From Flavobacteriales bacterium (GTDB lineage: Bacteria > Bacteroidota > Bacteroidia > Flavobacteriales_F > PHOS-HE28): a DNA stretch of 64,000 nucleotides. Shown in pieces: positions 1-9,503 of the stretch; within the stretch, counting starts at the first letter, position 1, and every line of letters starts with the position of its first letter. The position numbers and the translations under genes are program-made. Location: positions 124,001 to 188,000 of the forward strand of contig JADJDP010000002.1 of NCBI GenBank assembly GCA_016702645.1, written 5' to 3'. A model generated the notes under the pieces. The model was not told the origin of the DNA. It made no database searches and was given only the letters and a program-made list of their open reading frames with translations.

Positions 1-1
1 C

Positions 2-262
2 GCCGGTTGGTTCGAGCGCATTGCAGGTCTTGTTGTCGGTGGGATGACCGATATGCACGACAAGGATGCGGCCGACCCTTTTGGCCTTTCAGCCGAGCAG
101 ATCGTTGCGAAAGCGGTGGGCGAGGTGAGCTATCCCGTGTGTTATGGTTTTCCAGCAGGCCATATCGCGGACAACCGTGCCTTGGTCATGGGACAAAAGG
201 CGAAGCTCAGCGTCACCACGGATGGTGCAACGCTGAGCTTCCTTGGCGTTCAGAGCAACTGA
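2..262 (+). CDS. LD-carboxypeptidase (peptidase S66 family), C-terminal part
   Basis: This is the last 86 residues of a gene that begins left of the window. The stretch GGMTDM, PFG, and then YPVCYGFPAGHIADNRAL matches the end of S66 muramoyltetrapeptide (LD-) carboxypeptidases, in which the histidine of the GFPAGH motif belongs to the Ser-Glu-His catalytic triad. The family trims the terminal D-alanine from tetrapeptides during peptidoglycan recycling. The serine nucleophile and glutamate would lie outside the window, so activity cannot be judged here. The next gene faces the opposite way. Confidence 0.8.
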   Translation, partial: AGWFERIAGLVVGGMTDMHDKDAADPFGLSAEQIVAKAVGEVSYPVCYGFPAGHIADNRALVMGQKAKLSVTTDGATLSFLGVQSN

Positions 263-297
263 GTTCCCTGCGCCTTTGCGCTGTCATCCCGGCCGGG

Positions 298-954
298 CTA
301 ATTCCTTTCGAACTTGTTGAAGCCTGCCGGGATCTCGAACAAGGTGGGCTTCTGCACACCCTTGGTCACCTTGGTCACTTCGAGGCGGCTCACTTCGGCA
401 CCGTCCATCTTCTGCTCAATGCCGAGCATCGGGAATACGCCGCCCGCGTCCTTGATCTGGAGGAAGAACACGGCTTGCTCATCCTTCCGGTTCAGCGTTT
501 CGAGCAGCGGAATGAAGAAGTTGAACTCATCGGCGGCCACCCAATAGGTGATCTGGCGGTCTTCCTTGGCGCTCTTCACCACCCACTTTTCGCACTTGTA
601 ACCAGCGATCTCTTTCATGTCGGCGAGCTTCTGCACCTGTGTCTCCACATCCTTGGGCAGGCGCATGTTCGGCACATCCATGTAGAGCTTGCGTTCCGGG
701 CTGATGGCGGTGACCGTTTTGTCGCGTGTGTCAACGAGCATGATGCCCTGCACTTCGCCACGGGAGCTGATCTCCTCGATGCGGACACGGTCACCTTTGA
801 CATAGTACTTGTAGCTGGTGATCACCGGACCGGTGGTCTTGGTGAATTCCATCACTCCTTCGAACGATTGTGCGTGAAGGGTGGACGTGCCGAACACCAA
901 GGCGAGGCCCAGGAGTCCGAAGGATCGTTTCAGTGCGGGCATGGTCGGTCTCAT
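298..954 (-). CDS. Secreted DUF4412-type protein
   Basis: A 218-residue protein with an N-terminal signal peptide (hydrophobic core near residues 12-22, cleavage after LHA). The body alternates short beta strands and resembles DUF4412 proteins of Bacteroidota: a fold for envelope proteins whose function is unknown, with the phrase on a modified cysteine-containing strand (IAGYKCEKW) typical of that group. A second methionine four codons in (position 942) would be an equally good start. It is divergently arranged with yraN, sharing a roughly 100-bp promoter space. Confidence 0.65.
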   Translation of the reverse strand: MRPTMPALKRSFGLLGLALVFGTSTLHAQSFEGVMEFTKTTGPVITSYKYYVKGDRVRIEEISSRGEVQGIMLVDTRDKTVTAISPERKLYMDVPNMRLPKDVETQVQKLADMKEIAGYKCEKWVVKSAKEDRQITYWVAADEFNFFIPLLETLNRKDEQAVFFLQIKDAGGVFPMLGIEQKMDGAEVSRLEVTKVTKGVQKPTLFEIPAGFNKFERN

Positions 955-1051
955 TTCCCAGTGGGTTCTCCTCGGTTCGGCGGAATGTTCCCCAATTTTA
1001 GGGCCTTCAACGGGGGCTTTGGTCGATGGTTACGCCCCGTTCTTTCCACAG

Positions 1052-1432
1052 ATGGCCGAGCACAACCGTACAGGATCCCACGGGGAGCAACTGGCATGCC
1101 GCTATCTGGAGGAGAACGGGTTCGAGGTGCTGGAGCGCAACTGGCGCCACGGCCGCCACGAGCTGGACATCATAGCCCGTAAGGGCCGGGAGTTGGTCAT
1201 TGTGGAAGTGAAAACCCGCACCAGCGATGCCCACGGCCAGCCTGCCGAAGCGGTGAAAAAGGGCAAGCGCGGGCTCATGATCAAGGCTGCCAATGCCTAT
1301 GTACAGGCAACTGGTACCGACCTTGGCCTCCGTTTCGACATCGTGAGCATCATCCTCCATCCGTCGGGCAAGCCATACATCCATCACATTCCCGACGCTT
1401 TTTATCCCACCACCCATGACCGACCGTTCTGA
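1052..1432 (+). CDS. YraN family (UPF0102) endonuclease-like protein
   Basis: A 126-residue protein of the usual UPF0102 length. The motif order GEQLACRYLEENGF, then HELDIIARKGRELVIVEVKT, is the family signature. It resembles the restriction-endonuclease-like fold of Holliday junction resolvases (Asp and ExK metal-binding residues), but a biological substrate has not been firmly established for the family. The start at 1052 is chosen because the family alignment begins at MAEHNRTGSHGE; the open frame extends further left but overlaps the divergent gene. Its end overlaps the start of the next frame by 17 bp. Confidence 0.85.
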   Translation: MAEHNRTGSHGEQLACRYLEENGFEVLERNWRHGRHELDIIARKGRELVIVEVKTRTSDAHGQPAEAVKKGKRGLMIKAANAYVQATGTDLGLRFDIVSIILHPSGKPYIHHIPDAFYPTTHDRPF

Positions 1433-1886
1433 ACGCCCACGCGGCCCAAACCGCAAAGGATCACGTCCCGGTGGGCCGCGCAAGCCTTTTTCGGGCGGAG
1501 GAAGCGACCGCCCACGTTCAAGTGATCGCAAGGATGAACGACCCGGTGGCGATGATCGCGGGGAACGGAGATCAAGCAGTTCCCGTCCGCCACTAAGGGG
1601 CGGATCAAGTTCCGGACGCAGGCCCGGGGCTGGAGGACGACCAGAACGGCCGCGAAGCGACGACCGTGATGAGCGACGTCCTTCCTCCTCGCGACCACCA
1701 CAGCGTGGAGCGGAGCGTCCAAGCCGCAGACCGGGTTCGGGTGGCAGGGATGAGCGGTCCCGTAGTGATGACCGCGGCGAGAGCCGTTCCTATTCTTCAC
1801 GCCCGACCCAACGAAGCAGCGATCGTTCCGATGACCGTCCGCTGCCTGCCCCGGCCTTGAGCCGCAGTGAACGGTCCAAGGCCTGA
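1416..1886 (+). CDS. Arg/Ser/Gly-rich low-complexity frame, probably the displaced N-terminus of the pseudouridine synthase
   Basis: A 156-residue frame made of repeated short blocks such as SSSRPPQRGAERPSRRP. It has no globular domain. The same block (GERRSSSSRSPQRGADR) resumes at once in the next gene, which starts in another frame at the stop codon of this one (TGATG overlap). The simplest reading is a single gene with a long basic, disordered leader, split by a single-base loss between about 1871 and 1886. Bacteroidota RluB-type enzymes often carry such leaders. A separate small basic protein is the alternative. Confidence 0.5.
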   Translation: MTDRSERPRGPNRKGSRPGGPRKPFSGGGSDRPRSSDRKDERPGGDDRGERRSSSSRPPLRGGSSSGRRPGAGGRPERPRSDDRDERRPSSSRPPQRGAERPSRRPGSGGRDERSRSDDRGESRSYSSRPTQRSSDRSDDRPLPAPALSRSERSKA

Positions 1887-2836
1887 TGAGCGGGGAACGA
1901 CGCTCCAGTTCCTCGCGCTCGCCCCAGCGTGGCGCTGATCGCTCCACTTCTCGTCCTCGTTCCGGGGGCAAGGGCAAACGACCTACAGATGATCGCGGCC
2001 CGGTCATGGGACCTATCCGTCCGCGCTATCGTGCAGAGAAACCGAGGCGCGCGACCAAAGGCGGTGTTCGCCCACGGCGCGTCGAAGGAGACGAAACTCC
2101 CGCGAAGGTCGATGGCCTCATGCGCCTCAACCGCTACCTCGCCCAAAGTGGTGTGGCCAGCCGCCGCGAAGCCGATGAGTTGATCAAGGCAGGCGTGGTG
2201 ACGGTTAATGGCAAGGTGGTGACCGAGCTAGGCACCAAGGTTTACCCTGCGGACAAGGTCCACTACGGAGGCCAGCGCCTGAGCCGTGAGCAACCGCGTT
2301 ACGTCCTGCTGAACAAACCGAAGGACTTCCTCACCACTACCGACGATCCGCGCGAGCGCCGCACGGTAATGCACCTGGTGGAGAGTGCGTGTCCGGAGCG
2401 GCTCTACCCTGTAGGCCGCCTTGATCGGAATACCACTGGCGTGTTGCTGCTCACCAACGATGGCGATCTGGCCAAGCGGCTCACCCACCCCAGCTTTGGA
2501 GCCGAGAAGCTCTACCACGTAACGCTGGACAAGAGCGTGACCAAGGCCGACTTGGACAAGCTCGTTGAAGGCGTGGAGTTGGAGGATGGTCCTGCGCAAG
2601 CGGACGAAGCCAGCTTCGTGGAGGGCACGAGCAAGCGGGAAGTGGGCCTCAAGCTGCACATGGGCCGCAATCGCGTGGTGCGCCGCATGTTCGAGGCGCT
2701 TGGCTACGATGTGGTGAAGCTGGACCGCGTGATGTTCGCCGGCCTGACCAAGAAGGACATTCCACGTGGCAAGTGGAGGCACCTCTCAGAAAAGGAGGTG
2801 CTCTTCCTTACGAAGCGGAAGAAGGCCCAACGCTAG
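1886..2836 (+). CDS. RsuA/RluB-type 23S/16S rRNA pseudouridine synthase
   Basis: A 316-residue protein. After about 75 basic low-complexity residues comes an S4 RNA-binding domain (LMRLNRYLAQSGVASRREAD, about 78-125), then the pseudouridine synthase domain with the catalytic motif YPVGRLDRNTTGVLLLTNDG, in which the aspartate of GRLD is the nucleophile. The C-terminal GRNRVVRRMFEALGYDV motif is typical of the RsuA/RluB/E/F group. It isomerises a uridine in rRNA during ribosome maturation. RluB is the most likely subtype, but the sequence alone does not fix which uridine is modified. Confidence 0.85.
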   Translation: MSGERRSSSSRSPQRGADRSTSRPRSGGKGKRPTDDRGPVMGPIRPRYRAEKPRRATKGGVRPRRVEGDETPAKVDGLMRLNRYLAQSGVASRREADELIKAGVVTVNGKVVTELGTKVYPADKVHYGGQRLSREQPRYVLLNKPKDFLTTTDDPRERRTVMHLVESACPERLYPVGRLDRNTTGVLLLTNDGDLAKRLTHPSFGAEKLYHVTLDKSVTKADLDKLVEGVELEDGPAQADEASFVEGTSKREVGLKLHMGRNRVVRRMFEALGYDVVKLDRVMFAGLTKKDIPRGKWRHLSEKEVLFLTKRKKAQR

Positions 2837-2924
2837 ATCTTCACAGTAACACCGCGCTGTGAACGAACAGCACGGCAATTGCCGTTAGCCCCGCTAGGGC
2901 GCCGGTAGCTTGCGCACCTTACCC

Positions 2925-5579
2925 ATGTTGCGCCGCATTCGCAAGATCCTCCTCGTCCTTTCCGCCCTGTTGGTGGTGAGCGTGGCTGCCTTGCTCATTC
3001 TGGCCAAGGTGTATGAGACGGAGGTGAAGGTGAAGCTCGTTGGCGCGCTCAACGAACGCCTCCTCACCCCGGTGACGGTGAGTGACATGGACCTCACGCT
3101 CATCGCCCGCTTTCCCATGGCGAGCATGCGCCTGCACGATGTGAAGGTGGACGAGGTGCGCACCGACAGCGTTCCGCCCGACACCCTGCTCGCAGCAAAG
3201 GAGCTTTTCTTGGAGTTCAACCTGTGGGACCTGTTCGATGGGGACTATCGCGTACAGCGAATTCATGCCAAGGAGGTACGCTTGAACCCAGGCCTCGATG
3301 GCAACGGCGCGGAGAACTACTTGATCTGGAAGAGCGACAGCAACTCCACTTCCGCACCGATCGCGTTGGAGCAAGTGAGCTTCGATGATCTCACCGTTCG
3401 CTATCGGGATGCGAGTTCGCAGGTGGAAGTGTTCGCCATGAGCAGTGAGCTGGAACTGGGTGGTCGCTTTGGCGAAGGGATGAGCGAGTTGACCATGAAG
3501 GGCGATGCGCACCTGCTCTCGGTGGCTCGCAAGGGCGAATTGTTGCTCGGGGAGCGTCAAGGCCGCGTTGACCTCGCCCTGGCCTTTGGCGAAGGAGCCT
3601 TTCACATCACTAAGGGGGAAGTGCTCTTGGGAGCCATGCCGCTCAACATCACGCTCGCGCTCACACCAGGTTCCAAAGGCAACGACCTCGACCTCCGCGC
3701 GAACGGTCTCGGCCTCGATCTCGCTGGTGTGGTCGAACTGTTGCCCGACGGTGCGCGCGCATCCTTCGACCGCTTCGGTATGCAAGGCAACGTGGATCTG
3801 GCGATACGCTACGTCGGTCCGCTGGAAGGCGAGGGTCCTGCGCTTTCCGTGGGTGCCAAGCTCACCAAGGGCAGGATGAAGGAGAAGAAGAGCGGTGCGG
3901 CGTTCACGGACATTTTCGGGGAACTCGCCCTAGAGCTTTCCCCGGCCGGTGTTGTGCGCAAATTGAAGGTGAAGGACCTGAGCGCCCGCAGCGGCGACGG
4001 CACGATCACCGGCGATTGGATCTCGACCGGTACGAAGAAGGCGATGGTGAAAGCTGATATCCAATGCGATCTTGGCCTCGCCGATCTGTTGCGCTTCGCA
4101 GGCGTTGATACACTTGAGCAAGTGAGCGGGCGGCTGCGCGCTGACATCCGCCTCGACGGCATCCTCCGCGATATGGCCGATCCGCGACCGAGCGATCTGC
4201 GCCAGTTGAAGATCAGTGGTGTCACCGCCCTGGATGATGCAACGCTCAAGGTGAAGGGCATCCGCCACCGCGTGGAACATCTGCACGCCGAACTGGCCAT
4301 CAGCGGCAACGATGCCACGGTGCGTGGCTTGAAAGCGGAAGTGCAGGGCAGTCCGATCGAGATCAGCGGTACACTGCGGAACCTCGTTCCCTTCGTGCTT
4401 TTCGAAAAGGAGCACTTGGTGATCGAAGCACGAGGACGGTCCCAGCGGATCGACCTGGCCGCCTTGCTCCAGCGCGAGGACGGTCTTGCCACGGGTAAGG
4501 ATTACGCGCTCGTACTACCCGCGACCATTGAACTCGATCTGAAAGCGCAAGTGGAGGAACTCGTGTTCGAGGAGTTCACGGCAACGGACATCAGTGCTAC
4601 GATCCGGATGAAGGACCGCGTTCTGCGCGTTTCACCCATGGCGTTCAATACAGCTGACGGAGCGGTGCTGGGCAGCTTGCGGCTCGATGGGTCCGGCGGC
4701 GCAACAGCAAGCAGTTATCCCTTGGCGATCGAAGCCACCATCAAGGACATCGACGTGAAAGCGCTCTTCCGAGAGTTCCAGGATTTTGGGCAGACCTTCA
4801 TCGGGCAACAGCATCTCAGCGGCCGGGCGCACGCGAACATCACCTTCCAGGCACCGCTTTCACCGGACATGAAACTCGATCGCGACCAGCTTGTATGCAC
4901 CATCGACATCGCGCTGGACAATGGCAGCATCAAGGGCCACCAACAGTTGCTCGCGGTGGCCGATCACTTGCGCAAGAACAAGCTCGTAGCGCCTTTCGTG
5001 GATACCGAGGAGCTGCGCAAGCGACTGGCGGACGTCCGGTTCGCCCACTTGGAGAACAGGATCGAGATCCGTGACGGTGCCGTGCATGTGCCGGTGATGG
5101 AGGTGAAGAGCAACGCCATGGACATCGAGTTGAGCGGTACGCACTGGTTCGATGATCGCATCGACCACCACCTGAACTTCCGGCTCAGCGACCTGTTCAA
5201 GCTGGGCGACCCCAGGGAGGATGAGTTCGGTCCCATTGCGGACGATGGAACCGGCATGCGCGTCTTCCTGCACATGTACGGAACGGCCGGGGCGCCGCAG
5301 TTCGCGAACGACGGTGCCATGGCCGCGACCAAACGGCGTAAGCAGTTCCAGCAGGAAAAGCAGGAATTGCGCGCCATCCTGCGCGAAGACATTTTCGGCA
5401 GGAAGACCGATAGCTCCGGTACACGTGCCGGCAACGGGGAGGCCCCTGTCAAGATCGTGTGGGAGGACGACAGCACGAACATCGCCGGGGCGCAGGCCAA
5501 GCCGCGTAAGGGGTTGGGCCGCTTGTTCCAGGAAGAGAAGGACAAGGACGAGCAGGAACGCATCAAGGTAGAGGACTGA
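2925..5579 (+). CDS. AsmA-like envelope protein
   Basis: An 884-residue protein with an N-terminal signal anchor (LLVLSALLVVSVAALLILA) followed by long beta-rich repeats. It matches the AsmA family of large bridge-like proteins thought to help move lipids between inner and outer membrane. The last 110 residues are charged (KRRKQFQQEKQELRAILRED and onward) and probably disordered. The ATG at 2925 is preferred over a TTG at 2910 because it starts directly before the anchor. A TAnnTT-type box (TAGCTTGC, 2906-2913) lies just upstream. The sensor kinase starts 34 bp downstream. Confidence 0.8.
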   Translation: MLRRIRKILLVLSALLVVSVAALLILAKVYETEVKVKLVGALNERLLTPVTVSDMDLTLIARFPMASMRLHDVKVDEVRTDSVPPDTLLAAKELFLEFNLWDLFDGDYRVQRIHAKEVRLNPGLDGNGAENYLIWKSDSNSTSAPIALEQVSFDDLTVRYRDASSQVEVFAMSSELELGGRFGEGMSELTMKGDAHLLSVARKGELLLGERQGRVDLALAFGEGAFHITKGEVLLGAMPLNITLALTPGSKGNDLDLRANGLGLDLAGVVELLPDGARASFDRFGMQGNVDLAIRYVGPLEGEGPALSVGAKLTKGRMKEKKSGAAFTDIFGELALELSPAGVVRKLKVKDLSARSGDGTITGDWISTGTKKAMVKADIQCDLGLADLLRFAGVDTLEQVSGRLRADIRLDGILRDMADPRPSDLRQLKISGVTALDDATLKVKGIRHRVEHLHAELAISGNDATVRGLKAEVQGSPIEISGTLRNLVPFVLFEKEHLVIEARGRSQRIDLAALLQREDGLATGKDYALVLPATIELDLKAQVEELVFEEFTATDISATIRMKDRVLRVSPMAFNTADGAVLGSLRLDGSGGATASSYPLAIEATIKDIDVKALFREFQDFGQTFIGQQHLSGRAHANITFQAPLSPDMKLDRDQLVCTIDIALDNGSIKGHQQLLAVADHLRKNKLVAPFVDTEELRKRLADVRFAHLENRIEIRDGAVHVPVMEVKSNAMDIELSGTHWFDDRIDHHLNFRLSDLFKLGDPREDEFGPIADDGTGMRVFLHMYGTAGAPQFANDGAMAATKRRKQFQQEKQELRAILREDIFGRKTDSSGTRAGNGEAPVKIVWEDDSTNIAGAQAKPRKGLGRLFQEEKDKDEQERIKVED

Positions 5580-5613
5580 TCGGGCCGTCGCGCCCTTTGG
5601 CGAACTTCACCCC

Positions 5614-7123
5614 GTGGACCTTTACTCGCGCAAGCAACGCTGGAAACTGGTGCTCGCCGTGGTGGCGATGCTCATCGTGGGGGCGTCGCTCTGGTACAGC
5701 AGCCGCATCGTGGAAGGCATCCGCGCGGAAGAGCGCCGGAAGGTGGAGCTATGGGCCGAGGCCGTGCAGAACCGCGCGCAACTGGTGAACTACACCGAGA
5801 AGCTCTTCGATCGCCTGCGCGAAGAAGAGCGGAAGAAGGTGCAGCTCTGGGCCGAGGCGATGCAGCGGTTGAGCAGCAGTCAGGAAACGGACCTGTCCTT
5901 CGCCCTGAAGGTGGTGAGCGACAATACCACCGTGCCCGTGGTGATCACCGATGCGGAACGCCGCGTGAAGTTCCAGCGCAACATCGATTCGTTGATCACC
6001 GCCGATCCGGAATTGCTCGCAGCCGAGGTCGATGCGATGGCCGCCCTGCGCGCGCCGATCGAGATCGCCATCCACGGCGATCAGAAGCAATACCTCTACT
6101 ACAAGGACAGCAGGGTCTTCACCGAGTTGCAGGAGGTGATGGACGGCATCATCAGTTCCTTCATTTCCGAAACGGTGATGAGCACGGCATCCGTTCCCGT
6201 GATCTACACCGACAGCACACGTACCCGCGTGATCGAAACGGGCAACATCGATGAGGTCGTGACGGGGGATACCCTTGCCCTGCTCGCACGGATGAAAGCG
6301 ATGGAGCAAGTGAACGCACCCATCGAGATCAAGCTTCCTGGCAAGGGCCGCAACTTCATCTACTACGAAGAGTCGCTCATCATCACGCAACTGCGCTACT
6401 TCCCTTATGTGCAGCTGATCATCCTGGGGCTCTTCCTGCTGGTGGCCTATGCGCTCTTCAGCATCTTCCGCAACGCGGAGCAGAACCAAGTGTGGGTGGG
6501 CATGGCCAAGGAAACCGCACATCAACTGGGAACGCCCTTGAGTTCCTTGATGGCGTGGATCGAGCTGTTGAAGGATCAAGGCACGGATCCGGGCGCCATC
6601 ACCGAGATGCGGAAGGACCTCGACCGACTGGAGGTGATCACCGAGCGTTTTTCCAAGATCGGTTCAGCACCGGACCTCGTCCCTGAAAAGCTCTACCACA
6701 CCCTGCGCGCTACGGTGCTCTACCTGCGCCCCCGACTGCCTGCGCGGGCAAGGATCGAGGTGATCGCTCCGGGCGACGTGGATCTCCAAATACCGTTGAA
6801 CCGCGCCCTCTTCAGCTGGGTGATCGAGAATCTCATTCGCAATGCGGTGGATGCCATGGAGGGTGATGGTTCCATCACGATCGAGATCGTGCGCGATACC
6901 TCCGGGGTGCACGTTGACCTCACCGATACCGGCAAGGGCATACCCGCAATCCCAGCACAAGCGCGTATTCCAGCCGGGCTTCACCACCAAGAAACGGGGC
7001 TGGGGGCTGGGCCTCTCGCTCAGCAAGCGCATCATTGAGCAATATCATGGGGGTCACATTTTCGTGAAGCGCAGTGCTCCAGGGAAAGGGACCACGTTCA
7101 GGATCACGCTCAAGAGCAGCTAG
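5614..7123 (+). CDS. Membrane sensor histidine kinase (one frameshift)
   Basis: The N-terminus has a membrane helix (LVLAVVAMLIVGASLWY), an extracytoplasmic sensor region of about 230 residues, and a second helix near residues 265-290. The H-box is MAKETAHQLGTPLSSL with His303 as phosphoacceptor. It is followed by the N-box (ENLIRNAVDAM) and G1 box (DTGKGIP). The frame breaks near 6945-6955: the first frame runs on to 7038 as nonsense, while the second carries QHKRVFQPGFTTKKRGWGLG and the end of the ATPase domain to 7123. One extra base in the CCC run would explain it. GTG start. No response regulator is adjacent. Confidence 0.8.
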
Positions 7124-7125
7124 TC

Positions 7126-8256
7126 GTGGCGGGCCTGTACGTGCATATCCCGTTCTGCCGGAAGGCATGCACGTATTGCGATTTCCACTTCAGCACTTCG
7201 TTGAAGTCGCGCGAAGCGTTGCTTGATGCGATGCGCCGGGAGGTCGAAGCGCGACAAAGGAGATCCAGGGGACGGTCGGGAACGATCTACTTCGGTGGAG
7301 GGCACGCCGAGCTTGCTGGCTCCGGAAGAGATCGCTGCTTTCATTGCCCGAGTCCAAGCAACTCTTCTCGGTCGATGCCGAATGCGGAAGTAACGCTCGA
7401 AGCGAACCCGGATGACATCAACCGAGAGAGCCTGCTCAAGTGGAAGGAGTTGGGCATCACTCGCATCAGCCTCGGGACCCAGAGCTTCCGGGATGACCGA
7501 TTACGCTTCATGGGCCGCGCGCACGATGCCGCCGATCAAGCGATCAGGAGCATTGATCTGATCGCAAAGGCCGGGTTCGCTTCCTGGACCATCGACCTCA
7601 TCTACGGCCTTCCAAAGATGACGCTGGCCGAGTGGGAGGAGCAACTCACCATTGCCCTCGATCACGGCATGCCGCACCTGAGCGCGTATTGCCTTACCGT
7701 GGAGCCCCGGACCGCGCTCGCGCACCAGGTGGCCAAGGGGCTTGTACACATGCCCGCAGACGATGACCAAAGCGCACAGTTCGATCGGCTCATGGACCGG
7801 ATGGATACAGCCGGACTGGACCACTACGAGATCAGCAACTTCGGCAAGCCCGGGCATTGGTCGCGCCATAACACCGCGTACTGGGAAGGAGTGCCTTACT
7901 TGGGAATAGGGCCGTCGGCGCACTCGTTCAATGGCCGGGAACGGCGCTGGAACGTGTCGAACAACGCGCAATACATGACCGCTTTGTCCAAGGGCGAGCC
8001 TTATTGGGAGTTGGAGTTGCTCACTGCTGCGCAACGCACGAACGAGGCCCTGCTCACCGGCTTACGCACGAGCGCGGGTGTTCCCATTGATCGCTTGGAG
8101 CTGGATGTCATGGGCCGTAATTCGTCGGACATCGAGCGATATGTGTCGAGTGGTCATCTGCTCTTGGTCGATGGGCGGTTAGTTTTGACGAAAGCGGGCA
8201 GGCATTTCGCGGACCGTATCGCGGCGGACCTGTTCGTGAGCGACGATGCTGGCTGA
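7126..8256 (+). CDS. hemW: HemW-type radical SAM protein
   Basis: A 376-residue protein with the radical SAM cluster motif CRKACTYC at residues 11-18, YFGGG, EANPDD and YEISNFGKPG, all typical of HemW. HemW resembles coproporphyrinogen III dehydrogenase but acts as a haem chaperone. Residues 60-82 do not match the family. The neighbouring frame there reads TPSLLAPEEIAAFIARVQAT, exactly the expected text, so two compensating indels (near 7303 and 7372) have left a garbled segment inside an open frame. GTG start two bases after the kinase stop. Confidence 0.85.
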   Translation: MAGLYVHIPFCRKACTYCDFHFSTSLKSREALLDAMRREVEARQRRSRGRSGTIYFGGGHAELAGSGRDRCFHCPSPSNSSRSMPNAEVTLEANPDDINRESLLKWKELGITRISLGTQSFRDDRLRFMGRAHDAADQAIRSIDLIAKAGFASWTIDLIYGLPKMTLAEWEEQLTIALDHGMPHLSAYCLTVEPRTALAHQVAKGLVHMPADDDQSAQFDRLMDRMDTAGLDHYEISNFGKPGHWSRHNTAYWEGVPYLGIGPSAHSFNGRERRWNVSNNAQYMTALSKGEPYWELELLTAAQRTNEALLTGLRTSAGVPIDRLELDVMGRNSSDIERYVSSGHLLLVDGRLVLTKAGRHFADRIAADLFVSDDAG

Positions 8257-9010
8257 GATCACCCACCGGGGACGCACCTTCCGCGTTGACCTTTCGAGGC
8301 CGTTGGACCTGTCGCTGCCCCTGCGGGAAGGCGATGAGGGCGCACGGGCGTGGTATGTCGGGCCGTTGACGATGGATCCGGTCAAGAGCGGCGACAAGAC
8401 CTACGCGGTGAAAGAGGGCGCGCCGGTGAACTTCCGCAATGTCCATTTCAATCCACATGGGCACGGCACGCATACCGAGAGCGTGGGCCATATTTCGCCG
8501 GAGATCCATCCGGTGGGGAATTTGCTCAAGCGGTTCTTCTTCACGGCCCAGGTGATCAGTCTCTTGCCCGAAACGCGCCGCGCGCCGGACGGTAAGTCGG
8601 ACACGGTGATCACCTTGGAACAGTTGCGCAGCGCGGTGGGAGAGCGTCCGCCCGAAGCGCTTGTGCTCCGCACCCTACCGAACGATGGCAAAGCTTCCTC
8701 GCACCAATGGAGCGGCACCAATCCGTGTTATTTGCAGAGCACTGCCTGCGCATGGTTGCGCAGTATCGGTGTGAAGCACCTTCTGCTCGATCTACCCAGC
8801 GTGGATCGTGAAGAGGATGGTGGTGTATTGGCCGCACATCATGCGTTCTGGGATTTCCCCAACACGATCGATCTGGACCGGACCATCACCGAGATGCTGC
8901 ATGTGCCGAGCGTTGTGAGCGACGGGGAGTACCTGCTCGAGCTCCAACTCCCGCATTTCATGAACGATGCAGCACCAAGTCGGCCGGTGCTTTACGCGTT
9001 GTTGCCATGA
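8246..9010 (+). CDS. Cyclase-family (kynurenine formamidase-like) hydrolase
   Basis: A 254-residue protein of the putative cyclase family (PF04199). The metal-binding motif appears as HFNPHGHGTHTES around residues 70-83, and a later histidine pair lies in LAAHHAFWDFP. The family hydrolyses amide or lactone bonds with zinc or manganese, as in kynurenine formamidase. The exact substrate cannot be read from the sequence. The start overlaps the end of hemW by 11 bp and the stop overlaps the next start, so it is translated within the same operon. Confidence 0.75.
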   Translation: MLAEITHRGRTFRVDLSRPLDLSLPLREGDEGARAWYVGPLTMDPVKSGDKTYAVKEGAPVNFRNVHFNPHGHGTHTESVGHISPEIHPVGNLLKRFFFTAQVISLLPETRRAPDGKSDTVITLEQLRSAVGERPPEALVLRTLPNDGKASSHQWSGTNPCYLQSTACAWLRSIGVKHLLLDLPSVDREEDGGVLAAHHAFWDFPNTIDLDRTITEMLHVPSVVSDGEYLLELQLPHFMNDAAPSRPVLYALLP

Positions 9011-9360
9011 CGCTGGACCAGCTCCAGGCATACTGCGCGAAGAAGGCGGGTGTTTCCTGGGACACGCCTTTCGGTCCGGACGTGCTCGTTTTCCGTGTCG
9101 CGGGCAAGATGTTCGCCCTTGCACCCATCAATGTCTTCGACACGGTGAACCTGAAGTGCGACCCGGAACGTGCGATCGAACTGCGTGATCGGTACGAAGG
9201 GATCATCCCTGGCTTCCACATGAACAAGCAGCACTGGAACACCATCGACGTCACCGGTTCCGTTCCGCAGAAGCTGATCCTGGAACTGGTGGACCACAGC
9301 TATGACCTGGTGCGGGCTTCGCTGCCGAAGAAGGTGCGTGAGGAGTTGAAGGGGCGGTAG
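9007..9360 (+). CDS. MmcQ/YjbR family protein
   Basis: A 117-residue protein of normal family length. The order PFGPDVLVFRV, GKMFAL, NLKCDPERAIELRD, GFHMNKQHWNTI and LVDHSYDLV is characteristic. The family adopts a CyaY-like fold and is called DNA-binding on structural grounds, but its physiological role is not established. It overlaps the previous gene by four bases (ATGA) and closes this operon. Confidence 0.85.
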   Translation: MTLDQLQAYCAKKAGVSWDTPFGPDVLVFRVAGKMFALAPINVFDTVNLKCDPERAIELRDRYEGIIPGFHMNKQHWNTIDVTGSVPQKLILELVDHSYDLVRASLPKKVREELKGR

Positions 9361-9503
9361 GCGGGAGCAAGGGAAGTGTTCATCTGGTGGTTGGAGAGGT
9401 GCCTTCTTCTCTTGAACGAGGCGAACGCCATCTTTCGTAGCCGACATTCTTGCCCCTGCTCCTGCCTCCTGCTGCTGAAACCCACCGCAAGTACCTTCGC
9501 CCC

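Noticed and set aside
7..1182. A 391-codon plus-strand frame across the left edge
   Set aside because: It runs antisense through the DUF4412 gene and out of frame with yraN, both of which have family support. It is an open-frame by-product of high GC.
1884..1888. Programmed frameshifting or stop-start coupling at TGATG between the two rluB frames
   Set aside because: No slippery heptamer or stimulator structure is evident, and the contig has many unrelated single-base breaks, so an indel is the simpler explanation. It is kept as a finding only for the split itself.
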